DNA of 64,000 nt from Sinomonas sp. P10A9 (GCF_041022165.1 NZ_CP163302.1:186001-250000); one strand, 5' to 3'. Numbered from the stretch's first letter, positions 42,764 through 51,125 are shown. The notes: generated by a model from the letters alone, not told the origin. Program-made: numbers and translations.

Positions 42764-44430
42764 GCCTTTGCCTCCTGGCTGAATTCCTCCGACAGCTCCT
42801 GCCGGATCTTGAACTTCTGGATCTTGCCGCTCGGGGTCCGCGGGAAGTCGGCGACGACCTTGAGGATCTCCGGCCAGTACGGCTTGGCGAGGCCCTTCGT
42901 TTCGAGGAATGCCCTGAGGTCCTCGAGCGTGAATGGGTCGGCGTCCTTGAGCTGGACCACGGCGCCGCCGATCTCCTGGAGACGGGGGTGCGGGACTGCG
43001 ACGAGCGCGACGGCGGCGATCCGCGGGTGCTCGTAGAGGACGTTCTCCACGTAGGCCACGGGGACGTTCTCGCCGCCGCGCACGATGATGTCCTTGGTGC
43101 GGCCTGCGAGCCGCACGTACGAGTCATCGTCCTGCGTGCCGAGGTCGCCGGTGTCGAACCAGTCGCCGTCGAACTCGTTCCGCGTCACGTCGAGCTGCTC
43201 GAGGTAGCCGCGGAAGAGGAACGGGCCGCGCACCTGGATCCGGCCCTCGGTTCCCGCCGGCACGGCGCGGCCCTGGTCGTCGACGATCCGCAGCTTCATG
43301 CCGGGAAGCACGCGGCCGTCGGAGTCGAGGACCTTTTCGACGGGGTCCTGCGGGCTGCCCATCGTCACGAGGCAACATTCGGTCTGGCCCCACCCGCCGA
43401 ACACGTTCAGGGCTGGGAGCTTGTCCTTCGCGGCGTGCACGACGGCGCGGGGGATCGGCGCCCCCATGCAACAGAAGCGCACGAGGCTCGAGAGGTTGTG
43501 GTCCGCGAGGTTCTGCGCGGTCAGGATGTCCTGGAGGAACGGCGTGGCGCCTGAGGTGTGCTGTATGCCGTGCCTCTCCACAAGCTCCACGAATTCGGCG
43601 GCCTGCCAGACCTCCTGAAAGACCCCCGTGGCGCCGAGCATGATGGGGAGCGCGACGCCGAAGAGGTAGCCCGTGAGGTGGCCGAACGTCGAGGCCATGT
43701 GGATCACCGAGGAGTCGTCCATCCCGAGCCGGTCCGGCCACGGGAGCGCACCCGAGAGGACGGTGTTGTGGCTGTGCATGGCACCCTTGGGGCGTCCCGT
43801 CGTGCCCGAGGTGAACATGATGAGCGCGAGCGAGTCCGGGTCGGGGCGCCGCGCGGCGGCCTCCTGGGCGGAGAGCCCGCGGGCCCGGCCGCGCCCGGCG
43901 AGGTCCGACCACGAGAGGAAACCCTCGGGTGCTCGAGCCGGTGCGGGACCCGTTCCGAGCACGACGGCGTGCTGCAGGTCCGTGAGTCCGCCGCGGAGCC
44001 GCTCGATCATCGCAGGATAGTCGAAGCCCCGGAACGTCTCAGGGATGAAGATGACCTTGGCGCGGGCCTTCTTGGCCATGTACTCGATCTCGCGATCGCG
44101 GTAGATAGGGATGAGCGCGTTGGTCACCGCGCCGACGCGCTCGGTGGCGAGGTGGGCGACGATCCACTCGTGCCGGTTCGGCAGCTGGATCGAGACGGTG
44201 TCCCCGGCATCGACGCCGAGGGAGACGAGTCCAGCCGCGATGGCCTCGACCTCGTCCGCCATCTCGCGGTAGGTCTTGGCGCCGGAGGCGTCGATCGAGG
44301 CAACCTTGTCGGGGTGCGCCGCAACGGCGTCGTCAAAGTAGTCGATGAGGAGACGGTCCTTCCAGTACCCGGTGGTCCTGAAGTCCGCCGCGTTCTCCGG
44401 CAGCGGAAGCATCTCGAAGGGCGAGCTCAT
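42760..44430 (-). CDS. aliA: AMP-forming acyl-CoA ligase, AliA-like (cyclohexanecarboxylate-CoA ligase)
   Basis: A 556-residue adenylate-forming enzyme that activates a carboxylic acid to its CoA ester. Core motifs: MFTSGTTGRPKGAMHSH (A3), FGGWGQTECCLVT (A5), GDWFDTGDLGTQDDDSYVRL (A7/A8) and PRTPSGKIQKFKIR with the C-terminal catalytic Lys (A10). The N-terminus FRTTGYWKDRLLIDYFDD is similar to cyclohexanecarboxylate-CoA ligases. The flanking BadH-, AliB- and BadI-like genes support that substrate. A branched or aromatic acid substrate remains possible. Confidence 0.85.
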   Translation of the reverse strand: MSSPFEMLPLPENAADFRTTGYWKDRLLIDYFDDAVAAHPDKVASIDASGAKTYREMADEVEAIAAGLVSLGVDAGDTVSIQLPNRHEWIVAHLATERVGAVTNALIPIYRDREIEYMAKKARAKVIFIPETFRGFDYPAMIERLRGGLTDLQHAVVLGTGPAPARAPEGFLSWSDLAGRGRARGLSAQEAAARRPDPDSLALIMFTSGTTGRPKGAMHSHNTVLSGALPWPDRLGMDDSSVIHMASTFGHLTGYLFGVALPIMLGATGVFQEVWQAAEFVELVERHGIQHTSGATPFLQDILTAQNLADHNLSSLVRFCCMGAPIPRAVVHAAKDKLPALNVFGGWGQTECCLVTMGSPQDPVEKVLDSDGRVLPGMKLRIVDDQGRAVPAGTEGRIQVRGPFLFRGYLEQLDVTRNEFDGDWFDTGDLGTQDDDSYVRLAGRTKDIIVRGGENVPVAYVENVLYEHPRIAAVALVAVPHPRLQEIGGAVVQLKDADPFTLEDLRAFLETKGLAKPYWPEILKVVADFPRTPSGKIQKFKIRQELSEEFSQEAKA

Positions 44431-44470
44431 GGTGATGTCCGTTCGGCTAGTGAGGCAGGGGAGGGCGTGC

Positions 44471-45217
44471 TCACGCCATCGTGAGTCCGCCGGAGACCGA
44501 GAGGGTCTGGCCGGTGATGAACGCAGCCTCGTCCGAGGCCAGGAAGGCCACGGCGTTGGCGAGGTCCTCGGGCTGGGCCAGGCGGCGCAGCGGGATGGAC
44601 TTCTCGAGCGCGGCGCGCAGCTTCGGGTTCTCGGCGCTGATCCCTGCGAAGAGCGGGGTATCGGCGGGCCCGGGGCACACGCAGTTCACGGTGAAGCCCT
44701 GGCGGGCGGTCTCGCGGGCGAGGGTCTTGCTGAAGGAGATGATGCCGCCCTTCGCCGCGGAGTAGACGGCCTCGCCCGAGGAGCCGACCCGGCCGGCGTC
44801 GGACGCGATGTTCACGACCGTGGCCCGCTCCTGGCCCGCCACCGCGCGCAGGAACGCCTGGCTGCAGTGCAGCGTGCCGTACAGGTTGATCGCGACGACG
44901 CGGTCCCAGTCGGCGACGTCGCTGTCCACGAACGGGCCGACCTTGTCCCAGCCGGCGTTGTTCACGAGCACGTCGATCCGCCCGAACTCGGCCTGCACGG
45001 CGCGGACCATCTCGTCCACCGACTCGCGCGACGTGACGTCGGTCCGCACGCCAATGGACCTGTTGCCCAGCGCCGCGGCGGTCTCCTTCGCGGCGGGCTC
45101 GTTGAGGTCGCTCACGACGACGGTCGCGCCCTCGGCGGCGAGCTTGGTGGCGATGCCCTTGCCGATGCCGGAGGCACCGCCGGTGACGATCGCGATCTTG
45201 TTCTCGAGCTTTCCCAT
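44471..45217 (-). CDS. badH: 2-hydroxycyclohexanecarboxyl-CoA dehydrogenase-like SDR (BadH type)
   Basis: A 248-residue SDR with complete active site: TGGASGIGKGIA (cofactor), NNAGWD, NIASDAGRVGSSGEAVYSAA (Ser and Tyr) and the following Lys. The NNAGWD...GSSGEAVY...VCPGPADTPL and TGQTLSVSGGLTM sequences agree closely with what is known of BadH, the enzyme oxidising 2-hydroxy- to 2-ketocyclohexanecarboxyl-CoA. Start at ATG 45217 (MGKLENKIAIVTGG). It lies between the ligase and the AliB-like dehydrogenase. Confidence 0.88.
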   Translation of the reverse strand: MGKLENKIAIVTGGASGIGKGIATKLAAEGATVVVSDLNEPAAKETAAALGNRSIGVRTDVTSRESVDEMVRAVQAEFGRIDVLVNNAGWDKVGPFVDSDVADWDRVVAINLYGTLHCSQAFLRAVAGQERATVVNIASDAGRVGSSGEAVYSAAKGGIISFSKTLARETARQGFTVNCVCPGPADTPLFAGISAENPKLRAALEKSIPLRRLAQPEDLANAVAFLASDEAAFITGQTLSVSGGLTMA

Positions 45218-45246
45218 GATTCTCCTTGGCGTGGTGAGTGCGGGGC

Positions 45247-46392
45247 TCACGGCGCGTAGGCGCGGCCCGCGATGTTCCTGGCGATGATCATCTTCATGAT
45301 CTGGGCGGTTCCGTCGCCGATCTGCAGGCCCAGGACGTCCCGGAGGCGCTGCTCGATCGGCTTGTCCGTGCGGTAGCCGAACTGGCCGTGCAGGAGGAGG
45401 CAGGAGTTGATGACGTCATAGGAGGTCTTCGGTGCCCACCACTTGCACATCGCGGCCTGGGCCGTGTGGGGGAGGCCGTTGTCCTTGAGCCACAGGGTCT
45501 GGTGGCATAGGAGCCGGGCCGCGCTCAGGAGCGTCTCGCTCTCGGCGAGCGGGAACGCGACGCCCTGGAACCTGCTCAGCGGCTGGTCGAAGGCGACACG
45601 CCCCTTGACGTACTCCCACGTCTCCTCGACCGTGGCCGCCGCGGTGCCGATGCACTGCAGGCCGATGAGGGCCCGCGAGAAGTCGAACCCCTGCATGACC
45701 TGGGTGAACCCCTGGTCCTCGGCGCCGAGGAGGTGATCGTCAGGGATCCAGGCGTTCGAGTAGTGGGCGAAGCCGCGGGTCACGGCCTTCGTGCCCATGT
45801 CGTCCACGGCCTCGAGCTCGATGCCGTCGGCGTGCAGGTCCGTGATGAACGCGCTGATTCCGCGGCCGCGGCCCTGGCCGTGGTCAGTCTTCGCGAAGAC
45901 GACAGCGGCGTCCGCCTGGAGGGCGAAGGACATCGACTTGGTCCCGTTCAGGACCCAGCCGCCGCGCTCGCGGCGGGCCGTGAGGGAGGGACTGCCGGCG
46001 TCGGAGCCGGCGGTCGGCTCAGACAGGCCAATCGCCACGATCCCCTCGCCGCTCGTGATGCGCGGGACCCAGCGGGCGGCGACCTCCGGGGTCGCGTTGC
46101 TCGCGAGGATCTGCCCCACGAGGGAGCCGACCACCTGGACGTACGCGACATTGAAGTCGCCGCGGGCGATCTCCTCCGTGATGAGGCCGGACGTGAGGCG
46201 CTGCTCGCTCCGGCCGCCGAACTCGACGGGGAGCTCGGGGGCGATGAGGCCGCGCCCGCCCATCTCGCGGCGCAGCTCGGGTTCGATGCGCCGGTCCGTC
46301 TCGCGCTGCTTGTAGCCGGGGGCGATCTGGTCCGCGACCTCGCGGGCTTCCTTAATGAACTGCTGCTGGGATTCTGTGAACGTGAAGTCCAT
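45247..46392 (-). CDS. aliB: Cyclohexanecarboxyl-CoA dehydrogenase-like acyl-CoA dehydrogenase (AliB type)
   Basis: A 381-residue FAD enzyme. Motifs: IGLSEPTAGSDAGSPSLTA, GGWVLNGTKSMSFALQADAA, LLHGQFGYRTDKPIEQRLRD and GDGTAQIMKMIIARNIAGR. The usual Glu catalytic base of TYEGT is absent in the C-terminal IGDGTAQI, where Asp takes its place, which is a known feature of cyclohexanecarboxyl-CoA-type dehydrogenases. It would form cyclohex-1-ene-carboxyl-CoA. Starts at ATG 46392, 49 bases after the BadI-like gene. Confidence 0.85.
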   Translation of the reverse strand: MDFTFTESQQQFIKEAREVADQIAPGYKQRETDRRIEPELRREMGGRGLIAPELPVEFGGRSEQRLTSGLITEEIARGDFNVAYVQVVGSLVGQILASNATPEVAARWVPRITSGEGIVAIGLSEPTAGSDAGSPSLTARRERGGWVLNGTKSMSFALQADAAVVFAKTDHGQGRGRGISAFITDLHADGIELEAVDDMGTKAVTRGFAHYSNAWIPDDHLLGAEDQGFTQVMQGFDFSRALIGLQCIGTAAATVEETWEYVKGRVAFDQPLSRFQGVAFPLAESETLLSAARLLCHQTLWLKDNGLPHTAQAAMCKWWAPKTSYDVINSCLLLHGQFGYRTDKPIEQRLRDVLGLQIGDGTAQIMKMIIARNIAGRAYAP

Positions 46393-46441
46393 GGCGTTCG
46401 CTGCTCTTTTCTCGACGCTGAGGTGGGGGCGGGGTGGGGTC

Positions 46442-47299
46442 CTAGTGGTACTGGACCTTGCTGGCGAAGTCCGGAGTGCGCTTCTCGGCGAACGCCGCGG
46501 CGCCCTCGGCGCCCTCGGGCGAGGCGACGAAGAGGTCGAGGGCGGACATCGCGAGGTTGCTCAGGCCCGCCTGGTGGTCGGTGTCCGCGTTGAAGGACTG
46601 CTTGAGGAAGCGGATCGCCGTCGGGCTCTTCTCGGCGATCTCGTCGGCCCAGTCCATCGCCTCGTCCATGAGGCGCTCGGGCTCGACCACCGTGTTGGCG
46701 AGGCCCCAGCGCTCGGCGGTCGCGGCGTCGTACAGGCGGCACAGGTACCAGATCTCGCGGGCGCGCTTCTCGCCCACCACGCGGGCGAGGTAGGCCGAGC
46801 CGAACCCGGCGTCGAACGATCCGACGCGCGGGCCGGCCTGCCCGAAGCGGGCGGTGGAGGACGCGATCGTGAGGTCGCACAGGACGTGCAGCACGTGGCC
46901 GCCGCCCACCGCGACGCCGTTGACGGCCGCAATGACGGGCTTCGGGATGTCCCGGATTAACTTGTGGAGGTTGCCGATCTCGAACATGCCGGACTCGGTG
47001 GACCCGTAGTCGCCCGTCTCGGCGCGCTGCTTCACGTCGCCGCCCGTGCAGAAGGCCTTCTCGCCGGCACCCGTGAGGATCACGGCCTGCACGCCGTGGT
47101 CCGCCCACGCGAGCCGGAACGCCTTGATGAGCTCTTCGACGGTCTTGCCGCGGAACGCGTTGTAGCGCTCGGGGCGATTGATGGTGATGATCGCGGCGGC
47201 GTTGCGGCGCTCGTAGACGACATCCTCGAACGCGGGAACGGCGGGCGCGGCCGTGGCCCTCGAGCTCGAGGTGGTGGCGGTGGTGGTCTGGTCTGTCAT
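46442..47299 (-). CDS. badI: 2-ketocyclohexanecarboxyl-CoA hydrolase-like crotonase (BadI type)
   Basis: A 285-residue crotonase-fold enzyme. Its sequence FEDVVYERRNAAAIITINRP, AFCTGGDVKQRAETGDYG, VNGVAVGGGHVLHVLCDLTI, FGQAGPRVGSFDAGFGSAYL and WYLCRLYDAATAERWGLANT match the BadI/MenB branch (the GSFDAG loop and the GGGHVLHVLCDL region). BadI hydrolytically opens the ring of 2-ketocyclohexanecarboxyl-CoA to pimeloyl-CoA. The about 22 N-terminal residues are Thr/Ser/Ala-rich. It is the first enzyme gene after the regulator. Confidence 0.87.
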   Translation of the reverse strand: MTDQTTTATTSSSRATAAPAVPAFEDVVYERRNAAAIITINRPERYNAFRGKTVEELIKAFRLAWADHGVQAVILTGAGEKAFCTGGDVKQRAETGDYGSTESGMFEIGNLHKLIRDIPKPVIAAVNGVAVGGGHVLHVLCDLTIASSTARFGQAGPRVGSFDAGFGSAYLARVVGEKRAREIWYLCRLYDAATAERWGLANTVVEPERLMDEAMDWADEIAEKSPTAIRFLKQSFNADTDHQAGLSNLAMSALDLFVASPEGAEGAAAFAEKRTPDFASKVQYH

Positions 47300-47309
47300 G
47301 GCTGTCCTT

Positions 47310-47978
47310 TCAGGCGAGGTTGCCGAGGAGGTCTGCGTACGCGGCCCGGTGCTCGGGCGGGATCACGGAGGAGAGGGCGAGCGCGGTGTGCTCGGCCACG
47401 TACTGCTCGTGGGTCATGAAGCGGCCGAAGTACCAGTGCTTGAGGGCCCACAGGTGGGCCGTGGTCAGGAGGCCGTAGGCGAAGACCTGCAGGTTGACGT
47501 CCCGGATGAGGCCGGCATCGAACGCGTCGCGGGCCGCCGCGATGAGCGGTCCTGCGCTCTCGACCTCGAGGTTCTTGATGGTCTCGCGTCCCTCGGGCTC
47601 AAGGGTCTTGGACTCCTGGTAGGCCAGGACGGCTGCCTCGCGGAGCTCCTGCACCACGGCGCAGTACCCCGCGAACGCCGCAGCGATGCGGCGCACTGGA
47701 TCGGCCTGGTCCGCGATTGCCGAGGCCACGCGCACGCTGAACTCGTGCAGCACGTCCTCGATCACGGCCTGCACGAGTTCCTGCTTGTTGCCGAAGTAGC
47801 GGTAGATGAGCCCAACGCTCACGCCGGCCTCGTCTGCCACATTCTGCATCGAGACGGACTGCGATCCCGCCCCGCCGAGGAGGTGGGCTGCGGCATTGAG
47901 CAGCTGCCTCCTGCGGGAGTCGACGAGCGCGGAACGTGCTGCCTCCGCGGCGTCGTTGCGGGCTTCGCTGGTCTGCAT
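47310..47978 (-). CDS. TetR-family regulator of the CoA-ester operon
   Basis: A 222-residue regulator. DNA-binding domain: RRRQLLNAAAHLLGGAGSQS, then VSMQNVADEAGVSVGLIYRY and FGNKQELVQAVIED. The ligand domain resembles those of fatty-acid and CoA-ester-responsive TetR proteins. GGAGG precedes ATG 47978. It is the first gene of the operon, ten bases before the BadI-like gene, so it controls its own expression and that of all ten enzymes through the palindromes at 48005-48041. Confidence 0.92.
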   Translation of the reverse strand: MQTSEARNDAAEAARSALVDSRRRQLLNAAAHLLGGAGSQSVSMQNVADEAGVSVGLIYRYFGNKQELVQAVIEDVLHEFSVRVASAIADQADPVRRIAAAFAGYCAVVQELREAAVLAYQESKTLEPEGRETIKNLEVESAGPLIAAARDAFDAGLIRDVNLQVFAYGLLTTAHLWALKHWYFGRFMTHEQYVAEHTALALSSVIPPEHRAAYADLLGNLA

Positions 47979-48004
47979 GGGGCCTCCGGGCGAACTGGTG
48001 TGAA

Positions 48005-48041
48005 TTGAATTTGTATTCAATGTGAATGAAGCTTCATTCAC
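48005..48041. promoter_or_regulatory. Two adjacent palindromes in front of the tetR-badI operon
   Basis: TTGAAT-TTGT-ATTCAA (48005-48020) and the perfect 20-base palindrome GTGAATGAAGCTTCATTCAC (48022-48041) lie side by side, 27 bases before the tetR start. The block is AT-rich in a GC-rich genome. Size and symmetry fit TetR operators. The region is shared with the divergent nitroreductase gene, which may be under the same control. Confidence 0.72.
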
Positions 48042-48197
48042 TCGCTTCAGACTAGTGAGGCCCGTCACGCCGGTCAAGGGTCTCTTGGCGCGAATGTGGG
48101 GGATGTCACCGCTCGAAGCGGGAAGCGAAACGAATGACGGCGGGTTGTCGACTGATGGAGAACGGTCGCCCGGGCCGTCGCAAGGAGTTGACCCCGC

Positions 48198-48800
48198 ATG
48201 AGCATCGCGCACCAGGAGGCTGTCCTCGACGCCGCCGCAGTCGACGCACTCTTCACCGAGGCCCGCACGGCGAACACGTTCACCGGCGAGGTGACCGAGG
48301 AGCAGGCGCAGGCCATCTACGAGCTCGCCAAGTTCGGCCCGACAGCGTTCAACAACCAGCCGCTGCGCGTCACGTTCGTCCGCTCGGCCGAGGCCCGCGG
48401 GCGCCTCGTGCAGCACATGAGCCGCGGCAACCAGGCCAAGACACTCGCCGCCCCCCTCGTCGCGGTGCTCGCGTTCGATACCGAGTGGCACGAGCACTTC
48501 GAGACGTTCCTCCCGCAGGCAGCCGGGCTGAAGGCGATGTTCGACGACGACGTGGTCCGCTACGGCACCGGCCGCGACAACGCCCACCTCCAGGCCGGGT
48601 ACTTCATCCTCGCCGTTCGCTCCCTCGGTCTCGCCGCTGGCCCCATGACTGGCGCGGACTTCTCCGCGATCGACGCCGACTTCTTCCCCGGGGGCGGCCG
48701 CAAGAGCTTCCTCGTGGTCAACATCGGCCGCCCCGGCGAGGACGCATGGGGCCCCGCGAAGACCAAGTTCGCGTACGAGGACGTCGTCGAGACCGTCTGA
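48198..48800 (+). CDS. Nitroreductase family protein, malonic-semialdehyde-reductase (RutE) type
   Basis: A 200-residue FMN-dependent reductase. Motifs: KFGPTAFNNQPLRVTFVRSA (FMN and substrate site), AVLAFDTEWHEHFETFLPQA and LGLAAGPMTGADFSAIDADF. The pattern GPTAFNNQP and the GPMTGFD-like block are characteristic of the RutE/HadB group, which reduces malonic semialdehyde to 3-hydroxypropionate. It diverges from the cyclohexanecarboxylate-type operon by 219 bases; a link is possible but not shown. Confidence 0.87.
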   Translation: MSIAHQEAVLDAAAVDALFTEARTANTFTGEVTEEQAQAIYELAKFGPTAFNNQPLRVTFVRSAEARGRLVQHMSRGNQAKTLAAPLVAVLAFDTEWHEHFETFLPQAAGLKAMFDDDVVRYGTGRDNAHLQAGYFILAVRSLGLAAGPMTGADFSAIDADFFPGGGRKSFLVVNIGRPGEDAWGPAKTKFAYEDVVETV

Positions 48801-48835
48801 GAAGAAGGCCCTCCAGCCGCGCACGACCTCCGCGC

Positions 48836-49017
48836 AAGACCTGACCCCGCACCCACAAGACGTGACCGCGCACCCACGGGAGCTGACCCCCCCACCCGCA
48901 AGACCCCCCACCCACAGGAGCTGACCCCGCACCTTTGCTGGGTCACCTCTCAACGTTGTGGGGTCAAGTCCCTAGGTTGCGGGGTCACCTCTCACGGAAG
49001 CGGGGTCACGTCTCGAC
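48836..49017. repeat. 21-bp repeat arrays in opposite orientation between convergent genes
   Basis: Right array: four exact 21-base units from 48934 (TTTGCTGGGTCACCTCTCAA), 48955, 48976 and 48997 (GAAGCGGGGTCACGTCTCGA). Left array (48836-48933): about five units in the opposite orientation, such as AAGACCTGACCCCGCACCCA, some shortened. The right array runs into the 3' end of the MFS gene and encodes its last residues RRDVTPLP. Confidence 0.78.
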
Positions 49018-50530
49018 GTCGGGCGACGGCGCCGCGGAATGCCGCTGAGCGCGGGGCCCCTGTAGGCAGAGAGCCGGTCGCCGGTGCCCCGGCAAACCGC
49101 TGCGGACCCGCGGCGGTATCCGATTCGGTGGTCCCCGAGACCTTGCGTCCGGGGACCGAAGGCCCGATGGCCGCTGACGATGCGACGAGAGGTGAGCGGT
49201 CGGCGTCGTGTGGGGCAGATGACCGGTCGGCGCTCGGCGCAGGGGCGAGGACCGGGAGCGTGCCCGTGGCGGCCTGCTCAGCACGACGAGCCGCCCACGC
49301 GGCGCGCAGCTGGTCGCGGAAGGTCCCTTCACCCCAGCGCATGAGGGCCCAGATGCCGATCGCGCCAGCCACGAGCGCCGCGACCCCGCCCGCGAGGACG
49401 GACCAGCGGGTCCCGGCGACGTTCGCAAGCCACCCCACGAGGGGCGAGCCGATCGGCGTCCCGCCCTGGATCACGGCCATGTACAGCGCAAGCACGCGTC
49501 CGCGGTATTGCGGCTCGGTGGTGAGCTGGACGATCGTGTTGGCACTGTTGAGGAACGTGAGCGCAGAGACGCCCACGAACACGAGCACCACCGCGTAGGC
49601 GACGTACGTCGGCATCGCCGCCGCGACCATCGAGGCCACGCCGAGGCCCACTGCGGATGCCACGAGCAGGCTGAGCCGAGGCTGCCTGCGCCGCGCCGCG
49701 AGGAGCGCGCCCGCAAGCGTGCCGATCGCCTGGATCGAGCCGAGCAGGCCGTACGCGTCGGCGCCGGTGTGGAAGACGTCGGCGGCCATGAGCGCGTTGG
49801 TGATCTGGAAGTTGAGCGTGAATGTCCCGACCAGGGCTGCCATGACCATGATCAGCATGATCCGGGGCTGCGTGCGGACGTACTTGATGCCCGCGACGAT
49901 CTGGCCCTTGCCCCGCGGCAGGGGCGGGGTGCGGTGCAGTGCGCCGACGTCGAGGCGCGTGAGCGAGATGAGGACTCCGAGGAATGTCGCGGCGTTGAGC
50001 ATGAACACCCAGCCCGTGCCGATGAGGCCGATGAGCAGCCCGGCGACGCCCGGGCCGGCGAGACGGGCAAGGTTGAACGAGGCGGAGTTCAGGGCGACGG
50101 CGTTGGGTACGTCCGTCCGGCCAACGAGCTCCGAGACGAAAGCCTGCCGTGGAGGCGCGTCGAAGGCGCTCGCAACGCCGAGGGCGAGGGCGATCGCGTA
50201 GACGTGCCACAGCTGGACCGTTCCCGTGAGCACGAGGACTCCCTGCAGGAGTGCGAGCAGGCCCATCGCGCTCTGGGTGCCCAGGAGCAGCTTGCGCTTG
50301 TCGAGCCGGTCGCCGAGCACGCCGGCGTACGGCCCGAGGATGAGGATCGGCAGGAACTGGAGGCCGGTCGTGATGCCGACCGCCGCGCCGTCGTGCGCGG
50401 TGAGCTGGGTCAGGACGAGCCAGTCCTGCGCGACGCGCTGCATCCAGGTGCCCACGTTGGAGACGAGGGCGCCGGCGGCCCAGAGTCGGTAGTTGGGGTG
50501 CTGGAGGGCGCGGAACATGCGGCTGCTCAT
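48992..50530 (-). CDS. MFS transporter (drug-efflux type)
   Basis: A 512-residue transporter with about 11-12 helices in the MFS_3 (enterobactin/drug efflux) style: FRALQHPNYRLWAAGALVSN, WMQRVAQDWLVL, YAGVLGDRLDKRKLLLGTQS and ASAFDAPPRQAFVSELVG. A hydrophilic C-terminal tail of about 95 residues (Pro/Ala/Ser-rich) ends within the 21-bp repeat array. Start ATG 50530 overlaps the MarR stop by four bases (ATGA), so the two are co-translated. The substrate is unknown. Confidence 0.9.
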   Translation of the reverse strand: MSSRMFRALQHPNYRLWAAGALVSNVGTWMQRVAQDWLVLTQLTAHDGAAVGITTGLQFLPILILGPYAGVLGDRLDKRKLLLGTQSAMGLLALLQGVLVLTGTVQLWHVYAIALALGVASAFDAPPRQAFVSELVGRTDVPNAVALNSASFNLARLAGPGVAGLLIGLIGTGWVFMLNAATFLGVLISLTRLDVGALHRTPPLPRGKGQIVAGIKYVRTQPRIMLIMVMAALVGTFTLNFQITNALMAADVFHTGADAYGLLGSIQAIGTLAGALLAARRRQPRLSLLVASAVGLGVASMVAAAMPTYVAYAVVLVFVGVSALTFLNSANTIVQLTTEPQYRGRVLALYMAVIQGGTPIGSPLVGWLANVAGTRWSVLAGGVAALVAGAIGIWALMRWGEGTFRDQLRAAWAARRAEQAATGTLPVLAPAPSADRSSAPHDADRSPLVASSAAIGPSVPGRKVSGTTESDTAAGPQRFAGAPATGSLPTGAPRSAAFRGAVARRRDVTPLP

Positions 50531-50976
50531 CGGGCGCTCATCTCCATGAGCAGCTCGGCGGCACGGCGGATCGCGGCTCGGTCGGCGGGCGAGAGCGCGT
50601 CGAGGTGACTCGCGAGCCACGCCGAGCGCAGCGTGCGCGATTCCTCGAGGACGGCCCTCCCCGCGTCCGTGAGGTCGACGACGACGAGCCGCCCGTCGGT
50701 CGGGTGCTCGGTCCGTGCGACGAGCCCGCTCTCGCACAAGTGGTTCACGGTGCGGGTCATGCTCGGCGCCTGGACGTGCTCGATGTCCGCGAGCTGGCGC
50801 ATCGTCAGGGCCCCTCGCTTGTTCAGGACCGAGAGCACCGAGTTCTGTCCGGGGCTCACGACGTCGCTCGTGGCCTGCGTGCGCAGGACCCGGGAGGTGC
50901 GCATGACGGCGACGCGCAGTTCCGCGGCGAGCTCGAGGGTTTCAGGGGTGCTGGTGTCGTTCGCGGGGGGAATCAT
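50527..50976 (-). CDS. MarR-family transcriptional regulator
   Basis: A 149-residue winged-helix regulator. The DNA-binding region is RGALTMRQLADIEHVQAPSM with TRTVNHLCESGLVARTEHPT and wing DGRLVVVDLTDAG. It precedes the MFS gene with a four-base overlap and is probably its repressor, acting at the inverted repeat 50982-51009 in front of the gene. Confidence 0.92.
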   Translation of the reverse strand: MIPPANDTSTPETLELAAELRVAVMRTSRVLRTQATSDVVSPGQNSVLSVLNKRGALTMRQLADIEHVQAPSMTRTVNHLCESGLVARTEHPTDGRLVVVDLTDAGRAVLEESRTLRSAWLASHLDALSPADRAAIRRAAELLMEMSAR

Positions 50977-50981
50977 CGATA

Positions 50982-51009
50982 CTTAGCATAGCTCATTACC
51001 TTCGCTAAG
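50982..51009. promoter_or_regulatory. Inverted repeat before the marR-MFS unit
   Basis: CTTAGC (50982-50987) and GCTAAG (51004-51009), 16 bases apart, lie 6-33 bases before the MarR start. The position suits a self-regulating MarR operator overlapping the promoter. Confidence 0.5.
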
Positions 51010-51039
51010 AATATGATCGCGGTCACCCGCCCAAACACA

Positions 51040-51110
51040 TCTGGAGGTCATGTTCTAGAGGTCACGTGGCGTGACTCCCAGAACATGACCTCCAGAACAT
51101 GACCTCCAGA
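51040..51110. repeat. 14-bp repeat units forming a long hairpin
   Basis: TCTGGAGGTCATGTTCT (51040-51056) is an exact inverted match to AGAACATGACCTCCAGA at 51080-51096, and that motif repeats 14 bases on at 51094-51110. Between the arms a smaller hairpin GTCACG-TGG-CGTGAC forms. The unit is the same family as the array at 5491-5546. It lies after the pgm stop (minus strand) and can act as its terminator. Confidence 0.72.
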
Positions 51111-51125
51111 AGGTGTTTCAGATGG

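Noticed and set aside
48836..49017. Possible CRISPR array
   Set aside because: The units are 21 bases with no unique spacers, orientation changes within the locus, and no cas genes are in the window.
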